Shown here: piece after piece, positions 1-6,558 of the stretch
Layout of the letters: each line of letters starts with the position of its first letter
Position numbering within the stretch: position 1 is the first letter of the stretch
Origin: Bacillota bacterium
Lineage (GTDB): Bacteria; Bacillota; Bacilli; Bacillales_B; DSM-18226
Length of the DNA stretch: 9,654 nt
Assembly: GCA_021821235.1 (NCBI GenBank)
Contig: JAKACS010000076.1
Location: 1-9,654, forward strand
Direction: 5' to 3'
Notes under the pieces: model-generated
What the model was told of the DNA's origin: nothing
What the model saw: the letters and a program-made list of their open reading frames with translations, nothing else
The model's database searches: none
Position numbers and translations under genes: made by a program

Positions 1-436
1 GACTATTGGTATTTCAACAATGAAAAATAAATTAACCGTTTTTGTGTTATCAACCTTTTTTGCCGGATTATCCGGAGCGCTTTACGCCTCATTTATTCGC
101 TTTATCGGCCCGGATATCGGTTATATTACGATCACGTTTGATTTGTTAACCTACTTGCTTGTGGGCGGTATCGGTACGCTGACCGGACCGATTGTCGGTA
201 CATTATTAGTTGTTTGGATCTCTCAGGAGCTGCAATTTTTGCAAGACTATCGCATGATGATCTTTGGCCCGGTTTTAACCCTGCTGGTTATTTTTTATCC
301 AAAGGGAATTTTCGGAGCGCTATCCAGCTGGAACGCAAAGCGATTGGAGAAAAAACGGAATTCGTTCAAATTAGCCAAAACAAACGCACTTGCTGAGCGA
401 TTTCCCACTGCTGAAAAACAAATTGAGGAGGGGTAG
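1..436 (+). CDS. Branched-chain amino acid-type ABC transporter permease, LivM-like (C-terminal part, cut by window start)
   Basis: This is the C-terminal end of an inner permease subunit of a HAAT/Liv-family ABC importer, which forms the membrane channel with a LivH-like partner presumably just outside the window. The reading frame is open from base 2 (T-I-G-I-S-T before the first internal Met at 20), so the ATG at 20 is not the true start. About 144 residues are visible. The segment KLTVFVLSTFFAGLSGALYA is the conserved LivM stretch, followed by hydrophobic segments around LLTYLLVGGIGTLTGPIVG and the typical ending GPVLTLLVIFYPKGIFG. A charged tail of about 40 residues follows (K/R/E-rich, ending in IEEG), as is common at LivM C-termini. 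The stop codon lies 1 nt before the ATPase start, and the SD sequence of that gene sits inside the end of this one, so the two are probably translationally coupled. The substrate is unproven; the family carries branched-chain amino acids but also urea, amides and other small molecules. Confidence 0.93.
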   Translation, partial: TIGISTMKNKLTVFVLSTFFAGLSGALYASFIRFIGPDIGYITITFDLLTYLLVGGIGTLTGPIVGTLLVVWISQELQFLQDYRMMIFGPVLTLLVIFYPKGIFGALSSWNAKRLEKKRNSFKLAKTNALAERFPTAEKQIEEG

Positions 437-437
437 G

Positions 438-1202
438 ATGATGTTGGAAACCAAACAATTGACAAAACGGTTTGGCGGATTAACAGCCGTAAATCACGTT
501 GATTTTTCAATCGAAAAAGGAAAAATCAATGCAATTATTGGTCCGAATGGTGCAGGCAAATCGACTTTTTTCAATCTAATTAGCGGTTTTCACCGACCCA
601 CATCAGGAGAAGTCCTTTTTAAAGGGGTCGATATTGCCAAAATGCCGGCAAATAAAATCGCCGAACTTGGAATTGCACGAACGTTCCAGACAACGAATTT
701 ATTCGAGCAATCGACCGTTCTCGACAATGTGATCATTGGACATCGCCTACGAACGAAATCAAATTTGCTTGATGCAGTATTTCGAACGGCAAGACACAAA
801 CGGGAAGAAAGACAATGTCGCGAGAAGGCAATGGAAATGATTGAATTTGTCGGCTTGGAGCAAGTCACTGATAAAGAGGTCGCCAGCTTAACTCAGGAGG
901 AGAAAAAACGAACAGCCTTTGCGCTTGCACTTGCGACCGATCCGGAAATTGTTTTCCTTGATGAACCTGCAGCAGGGGTCAATCCCGATGAAACGGAAGG
1001 CCTGGCAGCATTGATGCGAAAAATGGTGAAAAAAGGAATTACTGTTTGTTTGATTGAACACAAAATGCAGATGATTATGAAGTTGGCCGATAAAATCATG
1101 GTGTTAAATTATGGCGAAAAAATTGCGGAAGGAACGCCGGACGAAATTCGCAATAATCCTGCGGTAATTAAAGCTTACTTAGGAGGGAGTGCGATTGCTT
1201 AA
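438..1202 (+). CDS. Branched-chain amino acid-type ABC transporter ATP-binding protein, LivG-like, with an atypical signature loop
   Basis: Cytoplasmic ATPase of the Liv-type importer, 254 aa from the ATG at 438, a normal LivG length. The GAGGAGG at 425-431 lies 6 nt upstream; the ATG at 441 is an equally plausible start. Motifs in order: Walker A GPNGAGKS (35-42), Q-loop Gln84 in ARTFQ, Walker B IVFLDEP (171-177, Asp175 and catalytic Glu176), D-loop region AAGVNP, and switch His208 in IEHKM. The insert after the Q-loop and the ending VIKAYLGG are typical of LivG. The odd point is the signature region: where ABC proteins have LSGGQ (LivG often L-x-x-GQQ), this protein reads LTQEEKKR (151-158), losing both glycines and the glutamine of the motif. 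The protein is otherwise full length and unbroken, so this looks like divergence and not decay. It sits between permease and LivF genes with no intergenic gap. Confidence 0.94.
   Translation: MMLETKQLTKRFGGLTAVNHVDFSIEKGKINAIIGPNGAGKSTFFNLISGFHRPTSGEVLFKGVDIAKMPANKIAELGIARTFQTTNLFEQSTVLDNVIIGHRLRTKSNLLDAVFRTARHKREERQCREKAMEMIEFVGLEQVTDKEVASLTQEEKKRTAFALALATDPEIVFLDEPAAGVNPDETEGLAALMRKMVKKGITVCLIEHKMQMIMKLADKIMVLNYGEKIAEGTPDEIRNNPAVIKAYLGGSAIA
1181..1186 (+). promoter_or_regulatory. Ribosome binding site that favours a TTG start for the LivF-like gene
   Basis: AGGAGG at 1181-1186 lies inside the last codons of the LivG-like gene. The GTG at 1189 is only 2 nt downstream, too close for good initiation, while the in-frame TTG at 1195 is 8 nt downstream and gives the family-typical N-terminus M-L-K-L-S-N-V. 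This spacing is the reason for choosing TTG. Confidence 0.7.
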
Positions 1203-1902
1203 ACTTTCGAATGTCTCAGTGAACTATGGCAGTTTTACAGCTATCAAGCACGTTAATATTGAAGTAAAAAAAGGAGAAATTGTTGTGCTGCTCGGTTCGA
1301 ATGGAGCGGGAAAAAGCACTACTTTCCGGGCAATCAGCGGTCTTGGCAAATTGGCTGAAGGAGATATTTTGTTTAATGGCAAGTCGTTGAAGAAATGGAC
1401 AGCCGACCGGATTGTCAAGCTGGGAATTGTTCAATGCCCGGAAGGCCGAAAGCTTTTTCCGGCAATGACTGTTCAGGAAAACCTGAGAATGGGCGCTTAT
1501 ATTCACCGAAGAAAAAAAGATGAAATCAAGCAATCGATTGAACATGTGTACGAACTGTTTCCGATTTTAAACGAAAAGCGGCATGATCCTGCTGGTTCAT
1601 TAAGCGGTGGGCAGCAGCAGATGCTTGCGATTGGCCGGGCGCTGATGTCGAAGCCGGAACTGGTCATGCTTGATGAACCTTCAATTGGGCTTGCTCCCTT
1701 GATTGTTGAACAAATGTTCGATTGTATTAAGCGAATCAACCAGGAGGGGACAACGATTCTTCTGGCAGAGCAAAATGCCAATGCAGCGTTAAAAATTGCC
1801 GATAAAGGTTATGTATTTGAAAATGGCTCGGTTGTACTGAAGGGAACATCGGAACAATTGTTCGCGAATGATGATATTCGCAAAGCCTATATTGGCGCGT
1901 AA
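1195..1902 (+). CDS. Branched-chain amino acid-type ABC transporter ATP-binding protein, LivF-like
   Basis: Second ATPase of the importer, forming the heterodimeric motor with the LivG-like subunit. The predicted start is TTG at 1195 (235 aa), overlapping the upstream stop by 8 nt; an upstream GTG at 1189 would add two residues. Motifs: Walker A GSNGAGKS (34-41), Q-loop Gln80 in IVQCPEGR, canonical signature LSGGQQQ (136-142), Walker B ELVMLDEP (155-162, Asp160 and Glu161), D-loop region SIGLAP. At the H-switch position the sequence is AEQNA, with Gln193 in place of His. This is the usual LivF state, not a defect. The ending (ADKGYVFENG and a G-x-A C-terminus) is also family-typical. An 83-nt gap (1903-1985) separates it from the binding-protein gene. 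That gap holds only a weak A+T hairpin (TAATTT/AAATTA, 1948-1963) and no clear promoter. Confidence 0.94.
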   Translation: MLKLSNVSVNYGSFTAIKHVNIEVKKGEIVVLLGSNGAGKSTTFRAISGLGKLAEGDILFNGKSLKKWTADRIVKLGIVQCPEGRKLFPAMTVQENLRMGAYIHRRKKDEIKQSIEHVYELFPILNEKRHDPAGSLSGGQQQMLAIGRALMSKPELVMLDEPSIGLAPLIVEQMFDCIKRINQEGTTILLAEQNANAALKIADKGYVFENGSVVLKGTSEQLFANDDIRKAYIGA

Positions 1903-1985
1903 CATTTGATCGTTGAAGGAAGTGGTTGCAGGGAAATTTACCTCACTTAATTTCAGAAAATTAGAAAAACAAAGGGGGGCTATGA

Positions 1986-3176
1986 ATGAAAAAAACGTTT
2001 CTAATTGGAGTAATCTTTGTTTTATTTTTAAGTCTTACTGCCTGCAGTGGAACATCGAAAACAGCAACTTCCTCAGGCAACAATGAAAGCAAAGGCGGAG
2101 AAGGGGTTGTCAATATCGGCTACAGCGGGCCTTTAAGCGGACCAGCAGCATTCTACGGCGAGCGGACATTGAATGGGATTAAAATGGCTGCGGAAGAAAT
2201 CAATAATAGTGGCGGCTTTGAAGTAAAAGGGAAAAAATACAAATTAAATATTGTCTCACTAGATGATAAATACTTACCGAATGAAACAGGAGCCAACGCC
2301 AAAAGGCTTCTTCAAGAGAACAAAACACCGATTATTTTTACACCGCACAGCGGCGGAGTATTTGCTATGCAAGTCTTTAACCAACAGCAAAAATTTATTA
2401 TTGGCGCATACACTAGCGAGCCAAAAGTGACCGAAGCCGGCAATAAGCTGACCGTTCGGATTCCGCCGCGGTATGATGGATACTTGAAACCGTTTACCGA
2501 TTATGCAATGGGTAAGTTTGGCAAAAAGATTGCTTTCTTGCCGACATCCTCTCAATATGGAAAAGACTGGTCAGCAAAACTAAAAGCCTATTGGGAAAAG
2601 CAAGGTGGAACAGTGGTCTACAATTCATCAATTGATTTTTCAAAAGACACGGATTTCTTTACAATTGTTACAAATGCATTAAAGGAAAAGCCTGACGTTT
2701 TATTCATCGGCGGTGCATCTGAGCCGACTGCAAAAGTAGCAAAACAGGCGCGCGAACTTGGCTTTAAGGGCGGTTTTGTTATTATGGATCAGGCAAAACT
2801 TGATGAGATGAAAAAGGTGACCGGATCCTATGATGTGTTAAACGGTTCAATCGGCGTGATGCCGCTCGTTGATTCGGACGCTCCAGCAGTACCGGAATTT
2901 GTAAAAAAATATCGGGAAAAATACAAGGAAGATCCCGGTTCTGAAGCAGGCTTAAACTATATTGCGATGAATATATTCGTTGGCGCAATGCAGGCTGCTG
3001 GATCGGTTGATGATCCGGAAAAAATTCGCGCACGCATCCAAGACGGAATTGATCGTTTGCCAAAAGATAAACAAGTGTACAACGTTCAGAAAATTGGGGT
3101 AGATGGCGGTTTTGATTCAGAACTGATCGTTGCTTCAGTTGAGAACGGAAAAATTGTTCCAATCAAAGTGAAATAA
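1986..3176 (+). CDS. ABC transporter substrate-binding lipoprotein, periplasmic binding protein type I (Liv/HAAT family)
   Basis: Extracellular, membrane-anchored receptor that delivers substrate to the Liv-type permease. It has 396 aa. The ATG at 1986 is preceded by AAAGGGGGG (1971-1979, 6 nt spacing). Residues 1-19 are a lipoprotein signal peptide (MKK, hydrophobic core) with lipobox LTAC, Cys20 being the lipidated residue. A Ser/Thr/Gly/Asn-rich linker (21-40) follows. The mature protein opens with IGYSGPLSGPAAFYGE (44-59), the start of the Peripla_BP_6/Liv-type fold, and contains typical lobe segments such as GKKIAFLPTSSQYGKDW (179-195) and KPDVLFIGGASEPTAKVAKQ. In classical LivJ/LivK proteins the amino-acid carboxylate is held by a Ser/Thr-rich loop near this point; here the corresponding loop seems to read TPHSGG (119-124), so the ligand may not be leucine, isoleucine or valine. 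Its place last in the operon, with its own strong SD, fits the excess of binding protein over permease. A terminator follows at once. Confidence 0.92.
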   Translation: MKKTFLIGVIFVLFLSLTACSGTSKTATSSGNNESKGGEGVVNIGYSGPLSGPAAFYGERTLNGIKMAAEEINNSGGFEVKGKKYKLNIVSLDDKYLPNETGANAKRLLQENKTPIIFTPHSGGVFAMQVFNQQQKFIIGAYTSEPKVTEAGNKLTVRIPPRYDGYLKPFTDYAMGKFGKKIAFLPTSSQYGKDWSAKLKAYWEKQGGTVVYNSSIDFSKDTDFFTIVTNALKEKPDVLFIGGASEPTAKVAKQARELGFKGGFVIMDQAKLDEMKKVTGSYDVLNGSIGVMPLVDSDAPAVPEFVKKYREKYKEDPGSEAGLNYIAMNIFVGAMQAAGSVDDPEKIRARIQDGIDRLPKDKQVYNVQKIGVDGGFDSELIVASVENGKIVPIKVK

Positions 3177-3179
3177 TGG

Positions 3180-3218
3180 AAAGAATCCGCCTAGGGTCTG
3201 CAGGGCGGATTCTTTTTT
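3180..3218 (+). terminator. Rho-independent terminator of the ABC operon, possibly used from both sides
   Basis: A perfect 12-bp stem (3180-3191 pairing with 3204-3215, core AAGAATCCGCC/GGCGGATTCTT) with a 12-nt loop runs into six T residues at 3213-3218. It begins 3 nt after the binding-protein stop. On the minus strand the same hairpin lies just after the regulator stop (3229-3231), but its T-run there is interrupted (CTTTCCATTATTT), so termination of the regulator transcript here is possible but weaker. Confidence 0.9.
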
Positions 3219-3228
3219 GCTTACCGAA

Positions 3229-5079
3229 CTACCTTAACAGCACAGTGAGCTTGTCCTTAAAAAAGGGAAATAGGTTGGCGGCGAGTTGAATATTTAAAAA
3301 TTGCTGATTGTCCGCTAAGTCAATTCCAAGCAGCTGTTCAATTTTCTTCAGCCTGTAGGTCAACGTATTGAAATGGATGGGGATCGAATCAGCTGCTGCT
3401 TTACTATTTTGGTTATGGTGCAAATAAGCAAACAATGTGGTGAGAAGTTCACCTTTCCGATGCTGGTCATACTCGATAACCGGACCCAAAATTTCATAAA
3501 TATAGTCAACCAACTCCTCTTCTGAATTCTGCAGAAGGAGGCGCTGAACCCCCAATTCTTGATAATGAATGACGGCACTTTTTTGTTTGTAGCTCCGAAT
3601 AAACTGCAAACATTTCCCTGCTTCATGCAAACTTTTTGTCACTTTGACCAATCCCGAATGAATCCGGCTGATGCCAAAGGAAACGGTTAGGCCCCAGTTT
3701 TTTAAGGCGATCTCATGTTGAAACCGTTCAATGAGCTCTTTTATTTGCAAGTTGACATAAGTGGTCGAAACCTTTTGCTGAAATGAAAGCAGTATCATCA
3801 CCTGATCGTGGTAGCGAACGGCAAGGCCTTTTGCAAAGTTTTTCAGAAAAACGTGATTTGCCATATTTACCAAGTGACGAACCACGCTTGTCTGCTTTTG
3901 CGAAGGTTCCTGTTCATCTAGCTGGAGAATCATCGTCATATAGAATGCGTCTTGCTCAAACTGGAGCTGTTTGCCTCTTTGGAGGAGCTTGCCATCCAAT
4001 TTCCCTGCAGACAGAGCTTCAATTAATTCGCCATTCATTCGTTCCTCTGCTTCAAAAACAGCCTGTTCTTTCATCATTTCCAATGAAATTACGGTGCAGG
4101 CATGTTCCAGAGCCGTAATATCGACATCATTCATTTCAGCGCCATCGGCAATGATCAATGATCCAAACAAATTCGGTTTTGTGCCAATCGGCAAGATGGT
4201 TATCTTCAGCGGTTTCTGTTCAATCGTCAGATTAACCACTTGCCGAGGGAGCTTTAGCATTCCCATTGATTCAATCGCTTTGGCTTTAATTGCTGCTACT
4301 ACTTCGCTCGAAAGCATCGATTGATCCGTATAGGAAATCAATTCACCAAGATCATCAAACAGTAAAATGGGATGCCCGATTTTTTTACGCAAGAAGCGGA
4401 TGATCGAGTCAAGACCTTCCCCATTTAAGACAAGGTTAGCTAAACTATTATGGATTTCAACAGAGCGTGAAAGCCAGTCATTTTGCTTTGAAATCGTATC
4501 GTTCAATAATTTCAATTGCCTTACCGTCTTTTCCTGCTCAAGATAAAGGCTGGCCTTTTCAAGGGCAACGGCTGCCTGGTGAGCGATTGCTTTTAAAAGA
4601 TTAATATCTTCATTAATAAAATGAAGAGATGGGTCAAATGAATCGAGGACAATCACCCCGATGCATTCCTCTTTTAAAAAAATTGGCGCGCAAATCGTTG
4701 AGTACGGAATGGTCGGAATCGAATCAACCATTAATTTCCGATTCGTCTCCGACAAGGTTTCATTTGCTTTGTCCACCTCTGCCCGGTTAGGGAAAATCAA
4801 ACATTGTCTGGCGGAAAAAGCCATTCCAGTCATTGATTCACCTGGCTTGAGCTTGATGCCTTTAAGAATATCGGATTTGAAACGGCTATCAGCTTTGGCC
4901 GTTAGAAAGCCCGTTTCTTTATCAAAAATAAACAAAGCGCCTCCGTCTGCCGCATCAATAACGGAAACGGTCTGTACCATGATCGCATTCATAATTGTAT
5001 CAATATCCAACGAAGAATTTAAAACGTTTGAAACTTGGATCAATGATTGCAATTGGCGATGACTTAATGGATCATTCAT
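3229..5079 (-). CDS. GAF-domain PucR/CdaR-family transcriptional regulator
   Basis: Probable ligand-responsive DNA-binding regulator, 616 aa from the ATG at 5079 (SD at 5087-5092). An in-frame ATG at 5148 would add 23 residues but has no comparable SD. Domains: GAF about 12-175, ending ...LLKAIAHQAAVALEKA; a short helical linker about 175-205; a second sensory-like region about 208-335 of the kind often found in PucR-type proteins (starts HNSLANLVLNG, contains HPILLFDDLGELISY); a GGDEF-like PucR middle domain about 350-500 (FGISRIHSGLVKV near 468-480); and a C-terminal PucR helix-turn-helix (HTH_30) about 545-603 with the recognition stretch HFNTLTYRLKKIEQLLGIDL (569-588). Family members such as Bacillus subtilis PucR control purine/ureide catabolism; others control sugar-acid or amino-acid use. 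Convergent to the ABC operon and divergent from the hydrolase operon, it is the obvious candidate regulator of the latter and perhaps of itself. Its effector is unknown. Confidence 0.9.
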   Translation of the reverse strand: MNDPLSHRQLQSLIQVSNVLNSSLDIDTIMNAIMVQTVSVIDAADGGALFIFDKETGFLTAKADSRFKSDILKGIKLKPGESMTGMAFSARQCLIFPNRAEVDKANETLSETNRKLMVDSIPTIPYSTICAPIFLKEECIGVIVLDSFDPSLHFINEDINLLKAIAHQAAVALEKASLYLEQEKTVRQLKLLNDTISKQNDWLSRSVEIHNSLANLVLNGEGLDSIIRFLRKKIGHPILLFDDLGELISYTDQSMLSSEVVAAIKAKAIESMGMLKLPRQVVNLTIEQKPLKITILPIGTKPNLFGSLIIADGAEMNDVDITALEHACTVISLEMMKEQAVFEAEERMNGELIEALSAGKLDGKLLQRGKQLQFEQDAFYMTMILQLDEQEPSQKQTSVVRHLVNMANHVFLKNFAKGLAVRYHDQVMILLSFQQKVSTTYVNLQIKELIERFQHEIALKNWGLTVSFGISRIHSGLVKVTKSLHEAGKCLQFIRSYKQKSAVIHYQELGVQRLLLQNSEEELVDYIYEILGPVIEYDQHRKGELLTTLFAYLHHNQNSKAAADSIPIHFNTLTYRLKKIEQLLGIDLADNQQFLNIQLAANLFPFFKDKLTVLLR

Positions 5080-5086
5080 TGAAAAT

Positions 5087-5092
5087 CCTCCT
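5087..5092 (-). promoter_or_regulatory. Ribosome binding site that sets the regulator start at 5079
   Basis: The minus strand reads AGGAGG at 5092-5087, 7 nt before the ATG whose A is at 5079. This shortens the longest open frame by 23 residues; the removed N-terminal stretch is Asn/Lys/Ser-rich and does not look like part of the GAF domain. Confidence 0.85.
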
Positions 5093-5297
5093 GACGAATA
5101 TTGTGAAAGAGAAAAGTTATTTCTTTTGTTTATTTTAACAAAATTCAAGTCTCTGGGTAGCTAGTTTTAAAAAAAAGCGTTGTATTGGCTGTTAGTTGTA
5201 TAAAATGCACAAAAATCCACGAAAACTTTGTGAAATTTTATAATGAAAAAATGTTCGAAATTTTTTAAAATTAAACAAATATTCAATCATGAAATGG
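5093..5297. promoter_or_regulatory. Divergent promoter region between the regulator and the amidohydrolase operon
   Basis: A strongly A+T-rich gap with no gene of its own. On the plus strand a perfect TATAAT lies at 5239-5244, about 70 nt before the GTG start, but nothing resembling TTGACA sits 16-18 nt upstream of it. That pattern is common at activator-dependent promoters. A second, weaker plus-strand candidate is TTGTAT (5180-5185) with TAAAAT (5201-5206), spacing 15. For the minus strand only weak matches were found, for example TTGAAT at about 5147-5142 without a convincing -10. No clear catabolite-response element or sigma-54 site was seen. Confidence 0.5.
5208..5232. promoter_or_regulatory. 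Inverted repeat, candidate operator upstream of the amidohydrolase operon
   Basis: CACAAA at 5208-5213 and TTTGTG at 5227-5232 form a perfect 6-bp inverted repeat with a 13-nt spacer. It covers the place where the -35 element of the TATAAT at 5239 would lie, as expected for a regulator acting on that promoter. Arms this short in A+T-rich DNA can arise by chance, and binding by the neighbouring PucR-type protein is inference only. Confidence 0.3.
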
Positions 5298-5304
5298 AAG
5301 GGGG
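5298..5304 (+). promoter_or_regulatory. Ribosome binding site that favours a GTG start for the first amidohydrolase
   Basis: AAGGGGG at 5298-5304 lies 8 nt upstream of the GTG at 5313. The longer in-frame ATG at 5289 lies before this element and has only A+T-rich sequence upstream, with no SD, so GTG is preferred. The protein then begins [10 protein letters not shown], matching the usual start of the family. Confidence 0.8.
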
Positions 5305-5312
5305 ATCTTTTA

Positions 5313-6545
5313 GTGATCAATGAGGATCGAATTTGGCAAAGGCTTGAGGCTTTAAGTGCCATTGGCCATACAAAAACAGGTGGAATTACGAGATTATCGT
5401 TTACAAAAGAAGAACAGCAGGCAAAAGACATTGTCGCTTCTTATATGAAAGAAGCCGGTTTATCCGTCCGAGTCGATGAAGCAGGAAATTTAATTGGCCG
5501 AAAAGAAGGAAAGAATGCAGCCGCTTCAGTTGTTATCGTCGGATCGCATCTTGACTCGGTTTACAATGGCGGAAATTTTGATGGCCCGCTTGGAGTGATC
5601 GCGGCAGTAGAGGCATTGCAGGCGATGAACGAGCAAAATATTGAAACAGAACATCCGATTGAGGTCGCAGCATTTACTGACGAAGAAGGGGCGCGATTTA
5701 GTTTTGGGATGATCGGCAGCAGAGGAATCGCCGGCACGTTAACCGCTGAAGATTTGCAGTATAAAGACAAGGACGGGATCACGATTGCTGAGGCGATGAT
5801 GGCTGCCGGGCTCAATCCGGCTCTTGTTTCAAAAGCGGCACGAAAACAAGCGGATGTAAAGGCATATGTTGAACTTCATATTGAGCAGGGGCGCGTTCTT
5901 GAACAGCAAAACCTTCCTGTTGGCATTGTCACAGGGATCGCAGGACCGTTATGGCTTAAATTGATCCTTGAGGGGGAGGCTGGCCATGCTGGGACAACGC
6001 CGATGAACTTAAGGCATGATGCCCTTACGGCTGCTGCAAAAATAATGATCGCAATTGAAACAGAAGCGGCTAAAACTGGTACAACCGTTGGTACTGTTGG
6101 CCAGCTTCAAGTTTTCCCAGGCGGGATCAATGTCATTCCTAATCGGGTAGAATTTACCCTGGATTTGCGCGACATTGATGAAAAAGTCCGCGATGGTGTC
6201 GAAGAAAAAATTTTACAGCAAGCCCGAGAGATTTGCCAGCTTCAAGGCATAAACTTAACCGTTGAACTCCTGCAGCGAATTGCTCCTGTTCCTTGTTCTG
6301 AATTGGTACAATCTGCAGCGAAAACTGCATTTGAAGAACTCAGTTATGAAAATTTCTCCTTGCCGAGCGGCGCTGGCCATGATGGAATGCAACTGAAAGA
6401 TTTATGTCCAATCGGTATGCTGTTTGTCCGTTCAAAGAACGGCATCAGCCACAATCCGGATGAATGGAGTTCAAAGGAAGACTGCGGACATGGTGCAATC
6501 GCCCTTTACAAGACTATTGTGAATTTGGCAATTCAAAAAAATTAA
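5313..6545 (+). CDS. M20-family Zn-dependent hydrolase, N-carbamoyl-amino acid hydrolase / allantoate amidohydrolase type
   Basis: Cytoplasmic binuclear metallo-amidohydrolase, 410 aa from the GTG at 5313, the normal family length of about 410. Members cleave ureido or carbamoyl groups: N-carbamoyl-L-amino acids (HyuC, beta-ureidopropionase) or allantoate (AllC/PucF). Expected metal ligands are all present: His79 in GSHLDSV, bridging Asp90 in GGNFDGPLG, Glu124/Glu125 in FTDEEGARF (124 as general base, 125 as ligand), His189 in VELHIEQG and His380 in [10 protein letters not shown]. The dimerisation/substrate-contact motif [11 protein letters not shown] (221-231), Asn-Val-Ile-Pro-Asn-Arg (273-278) and SGAGHDGM (352-359) are intact too. 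Sequence alone does not separate allantoate from carbamoyl-amino-acid specificity. The nearby PucR-type regulator makes a ureide attractive, but no other purine-degradation gene is visible. First gene of the divergent operon; its stop overlaps the SD of the next gene. Confidence 0.9.
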   Translation: MINEDRIWQRLEALSAIGHTKTGGITRLSFTKEEQQAKDIVASYMKEAGLSVRVDEAGNLIGRKEGKNAAASVVIVGSHLDSVYNGGNFDGPLGVIAAVEALQAMNEQNIETEHPIEVAAFTDEEGARFSFGMIGSRGIAGTLTAEDLQYKDKDGITIAEAMMAAGLNPALVSKAARKQADVKAYVELHIEQGRVLEQQNLPVGIVTGIAGPLWLKLILEGEAGHAGTTPMNLRHDALTAAAKIMIAIETEAAKTGTTVGTVGQLQVFPGGINVIPNRVEFTLDLRDIDEKVRDGVEEKILQQAREICQLQGINLTVELLQRIAPVPCSELVQSAAKTAFEELSYENFSLPSGAGHDGMQLKDLCPIGMLFVRSKNGISHNPDEWSSKEDCGHGAIALYKTIVNLAIQKN

Positions 6546-6549
6546 GGAG
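6544..6549 (+). promoter_or_regulatory. Ribosome binding site for the second amidohydrolase, overlapping the previous stop codon
   Basis: AAGGAG at 6544-6549 uses the last two bases of the upstream TAA (6543-6545). The in-frame ATG at 6553 is only 3 nt away and the ATG at 6559 is 9 nt away, so 6559 is the better start. The arrangement suggests translational coupling of the two hydrolases. Confidence 0.65.
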
Positions 6550-6558
6550 TGAATGAAG

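Noticed and set aside
20..436. A complete small membrane protein of 138 aa starting at the ATG at 20
   Set aside because: The frame is open to the window edge, there is no ribosome binding site before 20, and the sequence matches the C-terminal part of LivM, so it is a truncated gene and not a small protein.
1948..1963. TAATTT/AAATTA hairpin before the binding-protein gene as a terminator or attenuator
   Set aside because: The stem is six A-T pairs only, with no following T-run, and would be too weak to matter.
3360..5062. Open frames of about 90-130 codons on both strands inside the regulator gene
   Set aside because: They overlap a full-length, clearly recognised protein, have no good ribosome binding sites and no recognisable products.
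5171..5185. Catabolite-response element around AAAAAAGCGTTGTAT
   Set aside because: Only the central CG and part of the A-run agree with the cre consensus; the conserved TG and CA ends are missing.
5184..5202. Sigma-54 promoter or PucR-box-like site at TTGGCTGTTAGTTGTATA
   Set aside because: The GG-to-G spacing is one base short of the -24/-12 rule and the -12 GC is missing. TTGG followed by CTGTTA matches only part of the B. subtilis PucR box as I recall it.
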